Shown here one piece after another: positions 7,613-16,207 of a stretch of 64,000 nucleotides of DNA (position 1 is the first letter of the stretch; each line of letters begins with the position of its first letter). Source of the stretch: an uncultured Clostridia bacterium (GTDB lineage Bacteria > Bacillota > Clostridia > Oscillospirales > Ruminococcaceae); assembly GCA_947629335.1 (NCBI GenBank), contig CANRDI010000003.1:164987-228986 (forward strand), read 5' to 3'. The position numbers and the translations under genes were made by a program. A model generated the notes under the pieces. It saw only the letters and a program-made list of their open reading frames with translations, did not search any database and had not been told where the DNA came from.

Positions 7613-9040
7613 ATGGGCGGATTTTTTGGAGCAGCTGTTTCGGGCAGCTGCGTAGACGACGTTTTTTTCGGAACCGACTATCACTCGCACCTTGGCACAA
7701 GGCGCGGGGGAATGGCGGTATATTCCCCCGAAAAGGGATTTCAGAGAAATATCCACAGCATCGAAAACTCGCCTTTTCGTACAAAGTTTGAAGAGGACAT
7801 AGAAGGCATGAAAGGCTCGTTCGGTATAGGCTGTATAAGCGATACCGACCCACAGCCGATATTGCTGCGTTCAAGTCTCGGAAGCTATGCAGTTTGCAAC
7901 GTCGGAATTATCAACAACGCGGACGAGCTGTGCGCCGAATTTCTGAGCCAAAGCCGCGCAAGTTTTGAAACAATGACGAGCGGAAAACTCAACTCTTCGG
8001 CGCTTATAGGAGCGCTTATCGCACAGAAGGACAGTATCGCCGAGGGAATAAAATATGCACAGGAAAAAATTTCGGGAACGATATCGCTTTTGGTGCTGAC
8101 AGAAACAGGGATAATCGCCGCAAGGGATAAGTACGGAAGACTGCCGATTATTGTCGGAAGGCGCGACGACGGCTATTGCTTCTCGTCGGAGAGCTTCGCG
8201 TTTCAGAAATTGGGATATGAGACTTGTAAGGAGCTTGCTCCGGGAGAGATTGTAAAAATAACGCCGAAAAGCCTCGAAGTTTTAAGCGCGGGAAATCCCG
8301 AAAACCTTCATATTTGCGCGTTTATGTGGACATATTACGGCTATCCCAATTCCGTCTATGAAAATATAAACGTCGAGGCTATGCGCACGAGAAACGGTGA
8401 AATCATGGCGCAGTTCGATATCGACCACGGAACGCTGCCCGATGTCGATTACGTCTGCGGAGTTCCCGATTCGGGAATACCCCACGCTATAGGCTATGCA
8501 AACCGCAGCGGTATACCGTTTGCACGCCCGTTTATAAAATACACTCCTACTTGGCCGAGAAGTTTTATGCCGCAGAGCCAGGCTATGAGAAACAAGGTTG
8601 CGAAAATGAAGCTTATCCCCGTACATGAGCTTATCGAGGGGAAAAAGCTCTTGTTTGTAGACGACAGCATCGTAAGAGGCACTCAGCTTCGGGAAACGGT
8701 CGAGTTCCTTTACGCGAACGGCGCGAAAGAAGTCCATATGAGAAGCGCCTGCCCGCCGATAATGTACGGCTGTAAATATCTTAACTTTTCAAGAAGCACG
8801 AGCGAGCTTGACCTTATCGCACGCAGGATAATTGACGAGTTTGAGGGGGCAGAGGGAGTAAAGTACATAATGGAATATTCAAGCCCCGAAACCGAGCGCG
8901 GAAGAAAGCTCAGAGCCGAGATATGCAGAAGATTGAAGCTGACGTCGCTTGAATTTCAGTCATTAGAGGGAGAAATAAAGGCGATAGGTTTGCCTGAGGA
9001 TAAAATTTGCACATATTGCTGGTCAGGCAAAAGCATATAA
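7613..9040 (+). CDS. PurF-like paralogue with inactivated glutaminase domain
   Basis: 475 residues, colinear with PurF over its whole length. The phosphoribosyltransferase half keeps the PRPP motif LLFVDDSIVRGT, and four cysteines line up with the [4Fe-4S] ligands of Bacillus-type PurF (in HICAFMW, PIMYGCKY and the final ICTYCWSGK). The Ntn-amidotransferase half is degraded: the N-terminus reads MGGFFG where PurF has CGVFG, so the catalytic Cys is Gly; HNGNL has become NVGII and SDTEV has become NSSAL, removing the oxyanion-hole Asn and a glutamine-binding Asp. AAAGGAGAG supports this start, so no upstream Cys is missed. It may use ammonia, partner the true PurF, or be regulatory. It lies directly upstream of purF. 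Confidence 0.8.
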   Translation: MGGFFGAAVSGSCVDDVFFGTDYHSHLGTRRGGMAVYSPEKGFQRNIHSIENSPFRTKFEEDIEGMKGSFGIGCISDTDPQPILLRSSLGSYAVCNVGIINNADELCAEFLSQSRASFETMTSGKLNSSALIGALIAQKDSIAEGIKYAQEKISGTISLLVLTETGIIAARDKYGRLPIIVGRRDDGYCFSSESFAFQKLGYETCKELAPGEIVKITPKSLEVLSAGNPENLHICAFMWTYYGYPNSVYENINVEAMRTRNGEIMAQFDIDHGTLPDVDYVCGVPDSGIPHAIGYANRSGIPFARPFIKYTPTWPRSFMPQSQAMRNKVAKMKLIPVHELIEGKKLLFVDDSIVRGTQLRETVEFLYANGAKEVHMRSACPPIMYGCKYLNFSRSTSELDLIARRIIDEFEGAEGVKYIMEYSSPETERGRKLRAEICRRLKLTSLEFQSLEGEIKAIGLPEDKICTYCWSGKSI

Positions 9041-9190
9041 TTCAGAAAAATGGTGCGCCGACGGGCGGCGATACGAGTCGGCAATTAACGCCGTATGAGT
9101 ATTCGCCGACCTGTCGGCTGACCGAAAACATATAATTGCACAGAAAAATATATAACATAAAAAGCGGGAACGATAAAAGAAGGGTTGAAA

Positions 9191-10615
9191 ATGTTCAATA
9201 ACATTCACGAAGAATGTGGAGTTTTCGGCGTTTATTCAAACGCCCTCGCAAATGTTGCGCATATTACATATTTCGGGCTTTATGCGCTTCAGCACAGAGG
9301 ACAGGAAAGCTGCGGGATAGTAGTGAACGAGCGCGGAGTGTTTAAGACGCATAAGGGTCTGGGACTTGTGAACGAGGTATTCAGCGAGCGGGAATTAAAC
9401 GAGTTTGAGGAAGGCAGGATAGCCGTTGGACACGTCCGCTATTCAACGACGGGAAACGTAAATACCGCGAACTGCCAGCCTCTTACGGTAAGGCACGTCA
9501 AAGGCTCTCTTGCCATAGCGCACAACGGAAATCTTGTAAACGCTCTTGAATTAAGGCGAGAGTATGAGCTTCGCGGCGCGATATTTCACACCACAAGCGA
9601 CACCGAGGTAATTTCATACGCGATCACGCGCGAGAGGCTCGAATGCGGGTCGATACAAGAGGCAGTCGAGCGCGCAATGCACAAGATAAGGGGCGCGTAT
9701 TCGCTTGTGATAATGTCGCCTAAAAAACTGATTGCGGCGCGCGACCCGAACGGTTTTCGTCCGCTTTCTATCGGAGTATTGCCGAATGACGGCGGCTATG
9801 TCGTAGCAAGCGAGACGTGTGCATTTGACAGCATCGGCGCTAAATTTCTGCGAGATGTTGAGGCGGGAGAAATCGTTGTTATTGACGAAAACGGAATCGA
9901 CAGCATAAAGACCCATTGTGAAGGGAAAAACTCAATGTGCGTGTTCGAGTTCATTTATTTTGCGCGTCCCGATTCGGTCATTGAGGGCGCGAGCGTCCAT
10001 AGAGCAAGGCTCAGAGCAGGAAATTATCTTGCGCTCGAACACCCCGTACAGGCGGACGTTGTGATAGGCTGCCCCGACAGCGGACTTGACGCGGCGCTCG
10101 GATTTTCTCAGACCTCAGGCATACCATACGGAGTAGGTTTCATAAAAAACCGCTATATCGGCAGAACATTTATCCAGCCGACGCAGGGCATGAGAGAAAA
10201 TTCCGTAAAGATAAAGCTGAATGTTATACGCGAAACGGTCGAGGGAAAACGTGTTGTATTAGTTGACGACAGCATTGTCAGAGGAACGACTTCGGCAAAG
10301 GTCGTAAAACTTTTAAGAAACGCGGGCGCAAAGGAAATCCATATGAGGATAAGCTCCCCGCCGTTTATAAGCGAGTGCTATTTCGGCACGGACATTGACA
10401 GCAAGGAAAACCTTATCGCAAACAAGCATTCGGTCGAGGAGATCGCAAAGATAATCGGCGCGGACAGTCTGGGTTTTTTAAGCACGGAGAATGTCGTAAA
10501 ACTTGCGGAAAACGCAAAATGCGGCTTCTGCACGGGCTGTTTTACGGGAAAATATCCAATAGATGTTCCGAGCGAGATACCGAAAGACAAGTTTGAAACG
10601 AAGTTTCAGGAATGA
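9191..10615 (+). CDS. purF: Amidophosphoribosyltransferase PurF
   Basis: 474 residues; transfers amide nitrogen from glutamine to PRPP, the first committed step of purine synthesis. The ATG at 9191 follows GAAGGG, and a TTG six bases upstream is a less likely start. A short propeptide MFNNIHEE precedes the nucleophile Cys9 (CGVFG), as in self-processed PurF. HRGQES, HNGNL and SDTEV of the glutaminase site and VVLVDDSIVRGT of the PRPP site are intact. Cysteines in SMCVFEF, ISECYFG and CGFCTGC match the Bacillus-type [4Fe-4S] cluster, an oxygen-sensitive feature that fits an anaerobe. The 150-base gap upstream contains only a small hairpin near 9105-9118. Confidence 0.95.
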   Translation: MFNNIHEECGVFGVYSNALANVAHITYFGLYALQHRGQESCGIVVNERGVFKTHKGLGLVNEVFSERELNEFEEGRIAVGHVRYSTTGNVNTANCQPLTVRHVKGSLAIAHNGNLVNALELRREYELRGAIFHTTSDTEVISYAITRERLECGSIQEAVERAMHKIRGAYSLVIMSPKKLIAARDPNGFRPLSIGVLPNDGGYVVASETCAFDSIGAKFLRDVEAGEIVVIDENGIDSIKTHCEGKNSMCVFEFIYFARPDSVIEGASVHRARLRAGNYLALEHPVQADVVIGCPDSGLDAALGFSQTSGIPYGVGFIKNRYIGRTFIQPTQGMRENSVKIKLNVIRETVEGKRVVLVDDSIVRGTTSAKVVKLLRNAGAKEIHMRISSPPFISECYFGTDIDSKENLIANKHSVEEIAKIIGADSLGFLSTENVVKLAENAKCGFCTGCFTGKYPIDVPSEIPKDKFETKFQE

Positions 10616-10647
10616 TAAAAGGTCTAAACTATTAAAGGAGTAAAAAG

Positions 10648-11685
10648 ATGAACAGTTACAGCGAAAGCTACAAAGCGGCAGGCGTAGACGTTACGGCGGG
10701 ATATGAGAGCGTAAGACTGATAAAAGATGATGTAAAACGCACGGAGATACCCGGCTGTATTTCGGGAATAGGCGGCTTCGGCGGTCTTTTTCAGCTCGAC
10801 GTAAGCGGAATTGCCGAACCCGTTCTCGTTTCGGGAACAGACGGCGTTGGCACAAAGCTAAAGATCGCTATGCTCTTGAATAAGCATGACACGATAGGAA
10901 TTGACTGTGTGGCTATGTGCGTAAACGACATTATCTGCTGCGGAGCAAAGCCGCTGTATTTCCTCGATTATATCGCTATCGGAAAGAATATTCCCGAAAA
11001 AGTCGCGTCAATTGTAAAAGGCGTTGCGGACGGCTGCGTTATGGCAGGCTGCGCGCTGGTAGGCGGCGAAACTGCCGAACACCCCGGAATGATGGCTGAG
11101 GACGAGTATGACATTGCGGGATATTCAACGGGAGTTGTCGATAAGTCGAAAATAATCGACAACACAAAGATAAAAGCGGGCGACGCGATAATCGGCATTG
11201 CCTCAAGCGGCGTTCATTCAAACGGCTTTTCGCTTGTGAGAAAGGTGTTCAACATAAACGAGCAGAAGGTCAAGACGCTTGTCCCCGAACTCGGAATGTC
11301 GCTCGGCGAGGCGCTTTTAACTCCTACAAAAATTTATGTAAAGCCCGTTCTCGACCTCATCTCAAAGGTAGATGTAAAGGGAATTTCGCACATTACGGGC
11401 GGCGGATTTTACGAGAACATTCCGCGTATGCTCCCCGAAGGAATTTCCGCGAAGATAAATATGGGAAGCTGGGAAATTCCGACAATTTTCAGCCTTATCC
11501 AAAAAGAAGGCAATATCAGCGAACACGATATGTACAACACCTTTAATATGGGCATAGGAATGGCGATAGTTGTCGCGGACAAGGACAAAGAAAAGGCAGT
11601 AGAGCTGCTTAAAGAAAACGGCGAGGATGCGCGCGTTATCGGAAGCACGGTTGAAGGGACTGTCGGAGTTCTTTTCGGATATTGA
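10648..11685 (+). CDS. purM: Phosphoribosylformylglycinamidine cyclo-ligase PurM
   Basis: 345 residues; ATP-dependent ring closure of FGAM to AIR. Family signatures include the N-terminal [13 protein letters not shown], the GIGGFGGLF loop, the [14 protein letters not shown]/substrate segment around residue 65, and [10 protein letters not shown] near 140. AAAGGAG lies just before the ATG. It is the last of the contiguous pur block; the following genes are small non-purine genes before purN. Its stop codon falls within a four-copy tandem 10-mer (11681-11720). Confidence 0.95.
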   Translation: MNSYSESYKAAGVDVTAGYESVRLIKDDVKRTEIPGCISGIGGFGGLFQLDVSGIAEPVLVSGTDGVGTKLKIAMLLNKHDTIGIDCVAMCVNDIICCGAKPLYFLDYIAIGKNIPEKVASIVKGVADGCVMAGCALVGGETAEHPGMMAEDEYDIAGYSTGVVDKSKIIDNTKIKAGDAIIGIASSGVHSNGFSLVRKVFNINEQKVKTLVPELGMSLGEALLTPTKIYVKPVLDLISKVDVKGISHITGGGFYENIPRMLPEGISAKINMGSWEIPTIFSLIQKEGNISEHDMYNTFNMGIGMAIVVADKDKEKAVELLKENGEDARVIGSTVEGTVGVLFGY

Positions 11686-11720
11686 CGGGTGTTGACGAGT
11701 ATTGACAGGTGTTAATAAGT
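11681..11720 (+). repeat. Four tandem 10-bp repeats at the purM end
   Basis: Four consecutive 10-mers at 11681, 11691, 11701 and 11711 follow the pattern RTTGACRRGT, the last one degraded to GTTAATAAGT. The first unit includes the purM stop codon. The period of one helical turn could mark slippage growth or a protein-binding site, but no function is shown. Confidence 0.7.
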
Positions 11721-11732
11721 GAGGAATAAAGA

Positions 11733-12263
11733 ATGGGATTTTTTGACATTTTTAAGAGAACTGAACTTGATCCCTCCGAGATCACAATAGATATAGGCGA
11801 GAACTGCATTACGGTAAACAATATGGCGGTTAATATTCCGACGCACATAACCGCGCTTGAAAAGATTTTCGGCAAGTCCCGCAAGGTCGTATACCCAAAA
11901 GAAGAGAACAACGCAAGTGAAAGAATAAACTATGCGTGGGATAAGTTGGGGCTGTGCTGTTATACAAACGGCGGCAAGGTGGTGTTCTGCTTTGAGATAA
12001 GGCTGAACAAGGGCGACAATTGCCCGAAGCATTATCCGACCAATTTTTTCAAGGGCAAGGTGACAATTAAAGGTATCCCTTGGCTTTCGGCAGTTAAAGC
12101 AGCTCCCCCGACGCCTATCGCGCCCGGTGAACCTGAGTTTTTCCGCGAGGTAACGCTTGGGAGTTATAATGCGCTCGCGGAATACGTTGATTTTACGCAG
12201 GACGAAAATTCACGCACGGAAAAGGATTTTACATCAATTTCGGTCCAGCTCAGAGATGATTAA
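11733..12263 (+). CDS. Small protein, possible immunity-like family, copy A
   Basis: 176 residues, soluble, starting MGFFDIFKRTELD after GTGAGGAAT. It is a clear paralogue of the next gene: both share INYAWDKLG/VNYAWDRLG, IPTHI followed by LEK, VVYPK/VAYPK and a YPTNFF/FPREFF segment at matching positions. I do not recognise an enzyme motif. Small single-domain proteins of this kind are often found beside polymorphic toxins as immunity genes, but no toxin is present and that role is inference. It is inside the purine operon, 47 bases after purM, and overlaps the next gene by 8 bases. Confidence 0.7.
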   Translation: MGFFDIFKRTELDPSEITIDIGENCITVNNMAVNIPTHITALEKIFGKSRKVVYPKEENNASERINYAWDKLGLCCYTNGGKVVFCFEIRLNKGDNCPKHYPTNFFKGKVTIKGIPWLSAVKAAPPTPIAPGEPEFFREVTLGSYNALAEYVDFTQDENSRTEKDFTSISVQLRDD

Positions 12264-12768
12264 GAAAAAGGTTTCTCCTGCGGCGCTTGAAATTGCGCTT
12301 TGCGAAAACAACATGGTTATAAACGGCGCGTCGGCAGATATTCCCACGCACATAAGCGTGCTTGAAAAAATGCTCGGAAAGCCGCGCAGGGTGGCATATC
12401 CGAAAGACAGCCGAAAAAAAGACCCGCTGTATCTGAGAACGGTAAATTATGCATGGGACAGGCTCGGCGTTTATTGCCTGACCAAAAACGGCTCAGTCGT
12501 ACATACTTTCGGGATACTGATGAGCGATGGCGAGCTTTATTCCCGGCATTTTCCGAGAGAGTTTTTCTGCGGAAGTCTTACTATCTGCGAAATGCCGTGG
12601 GAACAGGCGTTTAAAACGCTCCCGTATTACGGAAAACAAAACTCTGTCTTTAAGAGGTTAGAGGTCGGATATTATACGGTATGCGGCGGTTATATCGAGA
12701 AAAATTCCCCCGAAAAGGGATACATGTTAGTTGAGGTTCAGCTAAAGGAATTGAGGTGTGAGCTATGA
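12256..12768 (+). CDS. Small protein, possible immunity-like family, copy B
   Basis: 170 residues, a diverged tandem copy of the preceding gene (shared motifs around IPTHISVLEK, YAWDRLG and GSLTI...MPWEQA). The ATG at 12256 overlaps the upstream stop, which suggests coupled translation. The frame extends further upstream but that part lies inside copy A and is not conserved, so the internal ATG is preferred. Its own stop overlaps the purN start (ATGA), tying it to the purine operon transcriptionally and translationally. Function unknown. Confidence 0.7.
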   Translation: MIKKKVSPAALEIALCENNMVINGASADIPTHISVLEKMLGKPRRVAYPKDSRKKDPLYLRTVNYAWDRLGVYCLTKNGSVVHTFGILMSDGELYSRHFPREFFCGSLTICEMPWEQAFKTLPYYGKQNSVFKRLEVGYYTVCGGYIEKNSPEKGYMLVEVQLKELRCEL

Positions 12769-13391
12769 AAAACATTGTGGTCATGGTGTCGGGCGGAGGC
12801 ACGAATTTACAGGCGCTTATAGACGCTCAGGAACGCGGCGATATAAAAAACGGAAAGATTGTCGAGGTCATTTCCTCAAAACCCGACGTTTATGCGATAG
12901 AGCGCGCCAACAAAGCGGGCATCGATACATTTGTTATCCCGCGGAAAAACTATCCCGACAGAAAATCATACAGCCTTGCTTTACTTGACGAGCTGAGCCG
13001 TTTGAATGCGGATCTTATCGTGCTTGCGGGATTTATGGTCATTTTAGACGAGTGCGTTACGCGGTCATATCCGTATAAGATAATAAACGTCCATCCCGCG
13101 CTTATTCCGAGCTTTTGCGGAGAGGGATTTTACGGACTGAAAGTTCACGAGGCGGCTCTCGCTTACGGAGTTAAGGTTTCGGGAGCAACGGTTCATTTCG
13201 TAAACGAAAAAGCCGACGCAGGCGCAATAATCCTACAGGGCGCAGTTGCCGTTGAAAATGACGACACCCCCGAAACTCTCCAGCGCAGGATAATGGAAAA
13301 TGTCGAGTGGAAACTGCTTCCTAAAGCTGTCTCGCTGTTCTGCGAGGACAGGATAACCATTCGTGACGGAAAGGCTTATGTAGATGTGTGA
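12765..13391 (+). CDS. purN: Phosphoribosylglycinamide formyltransferase PurN
   Basis: 208 residues; 10-formyltetrahydrofolate-dependent formylation of GAR. The N-terminal VMVSGGGTNLQALID nucleotide-binding loop, AGFMVIL, NVHPALIPSF with the catalytic His, and GATVHFVNEKADAGAI with the catalytic Asp are all present. Length is typical. The start overlaps the preceding small gene by 4 bases and its end overlaps a 90-residue Cys-rich ORF by 8 bases, so expression is closely coupled with both non-purine neighbours. Confidence 0.95.
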   Translation: MKNIVVMVSGGGTNLQALIDAQERGDIKNGKIVEVISSKPDVYAIERANKAGIDTFVIPRKNYPDRKSYSLALLDELSRLNADLIVLAGFMVILDECVTRSYPYKIINVHPALIPSFCGEGFYGLKVHEAALAYGVKVSGATVHFVNEKADAGAIILQGAVAVENDDTPETLQRRIMENVEWKLLPKAVSLFCEDRITIRDGKAYVDV

Positions 13392-13656
13392 GCGCTGTTC
13401 TGAGCTTAAACTTGTAAGCTGTTTTCGTTCGCCGGGGGAGTATATGCAGACGGTTGAATATATAAAGCAGCTTATCGCGGGCGGCGGTTTTACGCTTGTT
13501 TCGGGGAATTGCCCGCTTGACGAAGTAAAAAAAGCCAATGGAAAGTTTGCAGACGATATAATTTATCATCTCATTTGCTGCAATAAATGCGGGCAGGTGT
13601 TTTCCTGCTGCGTCAATACTTATCGCGGCGGGGGAAGTTTTTCAAAAGGAAGATAA
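13384..13656 (+). CDS. 90-aa cysteine-rich protein
   Basis: A small soluble protein with CERC near the N-terminus and LICCNKCGQVFSCC near residue 70, giving possible zinc ligands. The middle (SPGEYMQTVEYIKQLIA) looks helical. The start codon overlaps the purN stop, so translation is probably coupled. Family not recognised; resemblance to a zinc ribbon is only by cysteine spacing. It is followed 4 bases later by another small gene. Confidence 0.6.
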   Translation: MCERCSELKLVSCFRSPGEYMQTVEYIKQLIAGGGFTLVSGNCPLDEVKKANGKFADDIIYHLICCNKCGQVFSCCVNTYRGGGSFSKGR

Positions 13657-13660
13657 CGGT

Positions 13661-14176
13661 ATGAGCGACTATTCATTTCGCGTAAGCGAAAAATACTTCA
13701 ACAGGCTTGAAGGCGTTTTAAATTCAAAACTTTTCGGCGGGAATATCCCGTTTGAGGCGAAAAACTGCGACGAGAGCTATGCAAAGCGCTGCGCGGAATT
13801 TTTTGAGAAGCTGTCGATCGAAAACGACGCATTTTTCGAGCTTATTGACGGCGGAATGGACTATGTGCTTGATCTTATCGAAGAACGCGGGGAAGAGTTT
13901 GACCTCGGCGGGGATATGGACGAAGAGTTCACGCCGGAGCGTTTTGTTGAAATAACAGTGCCTGATGTTGTCGTTTTTGAGCGGCACGAGCTGCTTACAA
14001 ACGAGGACAGTCCCATAGCGTTCAGTATGAAAATGCATTTGAGAGCTGTTCCCGACGAAACATTCGAGCTTGCTATGCAGGAAGACAAGGCAATTTACGC
14101 GGGTGAATACCGAGGCGTTTCTCCGTGGAACGAAAAGCTGCTGAAGAAAAAGTGGAATTATGTCGGGCGGGATTAA
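13661..14176 (+). CDS. Small acidic protein of unknown function
   Basis: 171 residues, acidic, without membrane segments. A helical N-terminal half with an acidic stretch near residues 78-94 is followed by a beta-rich part (EITVPDVVVFERHEL) and a C-terminal SPWNEKLLKKKWNYVG. Acidic single-domain proteins like this are common among immunity proteins, but I cannot assign a family. It sits in the operon 4 bases after the Cys-rich gene. GGAAG upstream gives a usable ribosome site. Confidence 0.6.
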   Translation: MSDYSFRVSEKYFNRLEGVLNSKLFGGNIPFEAKNCDESYAKRCAEFFEKLSIENDAFFELIDGGMDYVLDLIEERGEEFDLGGDMDEEFTPERFVEITVPDVVVFERHELLTNEDSPIAFSMKMHLRAVPDETFELAMQEDKAIYAGEYRGVSPWNEKLLKKKWNYVGRD

Positions 14177-14205
14177 TAAGCCGCGCGGAAAATCGGGTGG
14201 CAAAG

Positions 14206-14943
14206 ATGAACGAAGAAAAATTTACGGGAAAATCGGAAATTTATGACAAATTTCGTCCGTCTTATCCCGACAGCCTTGTAGACAGGCTTTACGAAACGAC
14301 AAACGCGCAAAAGGTCGCGGACGTCGGCGCGGGCACGGGTATATTCACCAAATGCCTTAAGCGGAGATTTTCCGATATAACCGCGGTTGAACCAAACCCC
14401 GATATGTTTGCAAAACTTTCGGAAAACGCGCCGTTTGCAAGGGCGGTAAACGCGGCGGCGGAAGATACGGGACTTTCGGAAAACAGCTTTGGGCTTGTAA
14501 CCGCGGCACAGGCGTTTCACTGGTTTGACAGCGCGAAATTTAAAGCCGAATGTATGCGGATATTGACCCAAAACGGAAGCCTTGCTGTTATCTGGAACAC
14601 CCACGGCGACAGCGCGTTTCGCTCTGAGCGCGACAGGATATTCAAAAAATACTGCGGTATGAGCAACAGCGCGAGAATAACTTCCAGCAAGGAAACGAAC
14701 TGCGGAGAATTTCTCAAAAATGCTTATTTTTCCGCTGTTGAATGTTTCCAAACGGACAATCCGATGATTATGGACGAGGAGAGGTTTATCGGATATTCGC
14801 TTTCCCATTCATACTCGCTTAAAGGTGACGAACCCGAATATGACAGCTTTGTCGGGGAACTACGCGAGGCATTTTATAAATTCAGCAAAAACGGTATTGT
14901 TTTAATGCCGCAGTATACAGAGTGTTTTCTCGGAAAATTTTAG
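14206..14943 (+). CDS. SAM-dependent class I methyltransferase
   Basis: 245 residues. The motif I nucleotide-binding loop VADVGAGTGIFTK is at about residues 38-50, the acidic motif II is in ITAVEPNPDMF, and AAQAFHWFD is the typical post-II/III signature of the Methyltransf_11 type (UbiE/YcgJ-like) group. The frame extends upstream to 14125 but the ATG at 14206 begins MNEEKFTGKSEIYDKFRPSYP, the normal N-terminus of these enzymes, and GGGTGG precedes it. Substrate unknown. It is located between purN and purO. Confidence 0.75.
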   Translation: MNEEKFTGKSEIYDKFRPSYPDSLVDRLYETTNAQKVADVGAGTGIFTKCLKRRFSDITAVEPNPDMFAKLSENAPFARAVNAAAEDTGLSENSFGLVTAAQAFHWFDSAKFKAECMRILTQNGSLAVIWNTHGDSAFRSERDRIFKKYCGMSNSARITSSKETNCGEFLKNAYFSAVECFQTDNPMIMDEERFIGYSLSHSYSLKGDEPEYDSFVGELREAFYKFSKNGIVLMPQYTECFLGKF

Positions 14944-14959
14944 CTTTACGGAGGTAAAA

Positions 14960-15676
14960 ATGGAAATCACAACAATTGAAAAGGAACTTAATTCTCTGGC
15001 TTATCACGGGCGCGGGATAATCATAGGCAGGGCGGGAAATAACGCCGTTATCGCGTACTTTATTATGGGGCGCAGCGAAAACAGCCGCAACCGCATTTTC
15101 GTTGAGGACGGCGACGGAATACGCACAAAGGCTTTTGACGAAAGCAAAATGACCGACCCGCACCTTATAATCTATGCACCCGTACGCGTCTTAGGAAACA
15201 AAACTATTGTCACAAACGGCGACCAGACCGACACGATCTTTGACGGAATGGATAAACAGCTTACGTTTGAACAATCGCTGAGAACGCGCGAGTTTGAGGA
15301 CGACAAGCCAAACTACACGCCGAGAATTTCGGGAATTGTCCACATTGAAAACGGGTCGATGAACTATGCGATGTCGATACTGAAAAGCGCGGACGGCGAC
15401 CCCGATTCCTGCCGCAGATACACATTTGCATACTCAAACCCGAAAAGCGGCACGGGAAGTTTTATACATACCTACGCGGGGGACGAACAAAACGGCAGAC
15501 TTCCGAGCTTTGAGGGAGAGCCGAAAACGCTTGAAATTCCCGAACTGAGCCTTGACGAGTTTACAAATTTAGTCTGGAACAACCTTAATGCCGACAATAA
15601 AGTGTCGCTTTTCACACGTTATATTGACATAAAAACAGGAAAATTTGAAAGCAGAATAGTAAACAAAAACAAGTGA
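14960..15676 (+). CDS. purO: Archaeal-type IMP cyclohydrolase PurO
   Basis: 238 residues; closes FAICAR to IMP, the last de novo step. The N-terminal YHGRGIIIGR and IMGRSENSRNR are hallmark segments of the PurO fold, which is unrelated to the cyclohydrolase domain of PurH. ACGGAGGT precedes the ATG. The transformylase gene at 17217 lacks a cyclohydrolase domain, so PurO supplies the missing activity. Three small genes separate the two partners. Confidence 0.85.
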   Translation: MEITTIEKELNSLAYHGRGIIIGRAGNNAVIAYFIMGRSENSRNRIFVEDGDGIRTKAFDESKMTDPHLIIYAPVRVLGNKTIVTNGDQTDTIFDGMDKQLTFEQSLRTREFEDDKPNYTPRISGIVHIENGSMNYAMSILKSADGDPDSCRRYTFAYSNPKSGTGSFIHTYAGDEQNGRLPSFEGEPKTLEIPELSLDEFTNLVWNNLNADNKVSLFTRYIDIKTGKFESRIVNKNK

Positions 15677-15683
15677 GGTAATT

Positions 15684-16199
15684 ATGAGCGAATTTAAATA
15701 TCACCCGTATCCCGTTTCAACAGGCGCATTTATGCACGATAAAACCGTTCAGTGCTATTGCTGTAAAGAACAGACGGGCATTTACTACACAGGTCCGTTC
15801 TATTCGAAGGAAAACGTCGATTATCTCTGCCCGAATTGCATTTCGAGCGGCTTTGCGGCGGAGGTCTTTGACGGCGTATTCCAGGACGAAGCCAGCACGG
15901 ATAAGGTTTCCGACCCCGCAAAGCTTGACGAGCTGATACACAGAACGCCCGGCTATCACGGTTATCAGCAGGAATACTGGCTTGCGTGCTGCGACGATTT
16001 CTGCGCGTTCAGAGGGTGTGTCGATTGGGAAATACTCGAAGAGCTCGGCATAACAAAAGAAGTCGAGGAAACCTACCGAAACGACATTTGTATGCTCTCG
16101 TTTGAGCAGGCAAAAGAGATGCTTCAAAACGGCGGGGAAGGTTATCTTTTCAGCTGCCTGCACTGCGGAAAGTATTATCTGTACATCGAAGTTGACTGA
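15684..16199 (+). CDS. CbrC-family (UPF0167) protein
   Basis: 171 residues. The pattern FKYHPYPVSTGAF, CYCC, YYTGPFYS and LCPNCISSGFAAEVFDGVF matches the CbrC/UPF0167 family, named from an E. coli gene linked to colicin E2 tolerance. Cysteine pairs at the N-terminus, the middle (LACCDDFCAFRG) and the end (FSCLHCGKYY) may bind zinc. It occurs here in the run of immunity-like genes inside the purine operon, 7 bases after purO. The biochemical role is unknown. Confidence 0.75.
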   Translation: MSEFKYHPYPVSTGAFMHDKTVQCYCCKEQTGIYYTGPFYSKENVDYLCPNCISSGFAAEVFDGVFQDEASTDKVSDPAKLDELIHRTPGYHGYQQEYWLACCDDFCAFRGCVDWEILEELGITKEVEETYRNDICMLSFEQAKEMLQNGGEGYLFSCLHCGKYYLYIEVD

Positions 16200-16207
16200 G
16201 GTGTTTT

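Noticed and set aside
12157..12255. Upstream extension of copy B in the 12256 gene
   Set aside because: The extra codons lie inside copy A in another frame, are not similar to copy A's N-terminus, and the ATG at 12256 overlapping the stop is a better start.
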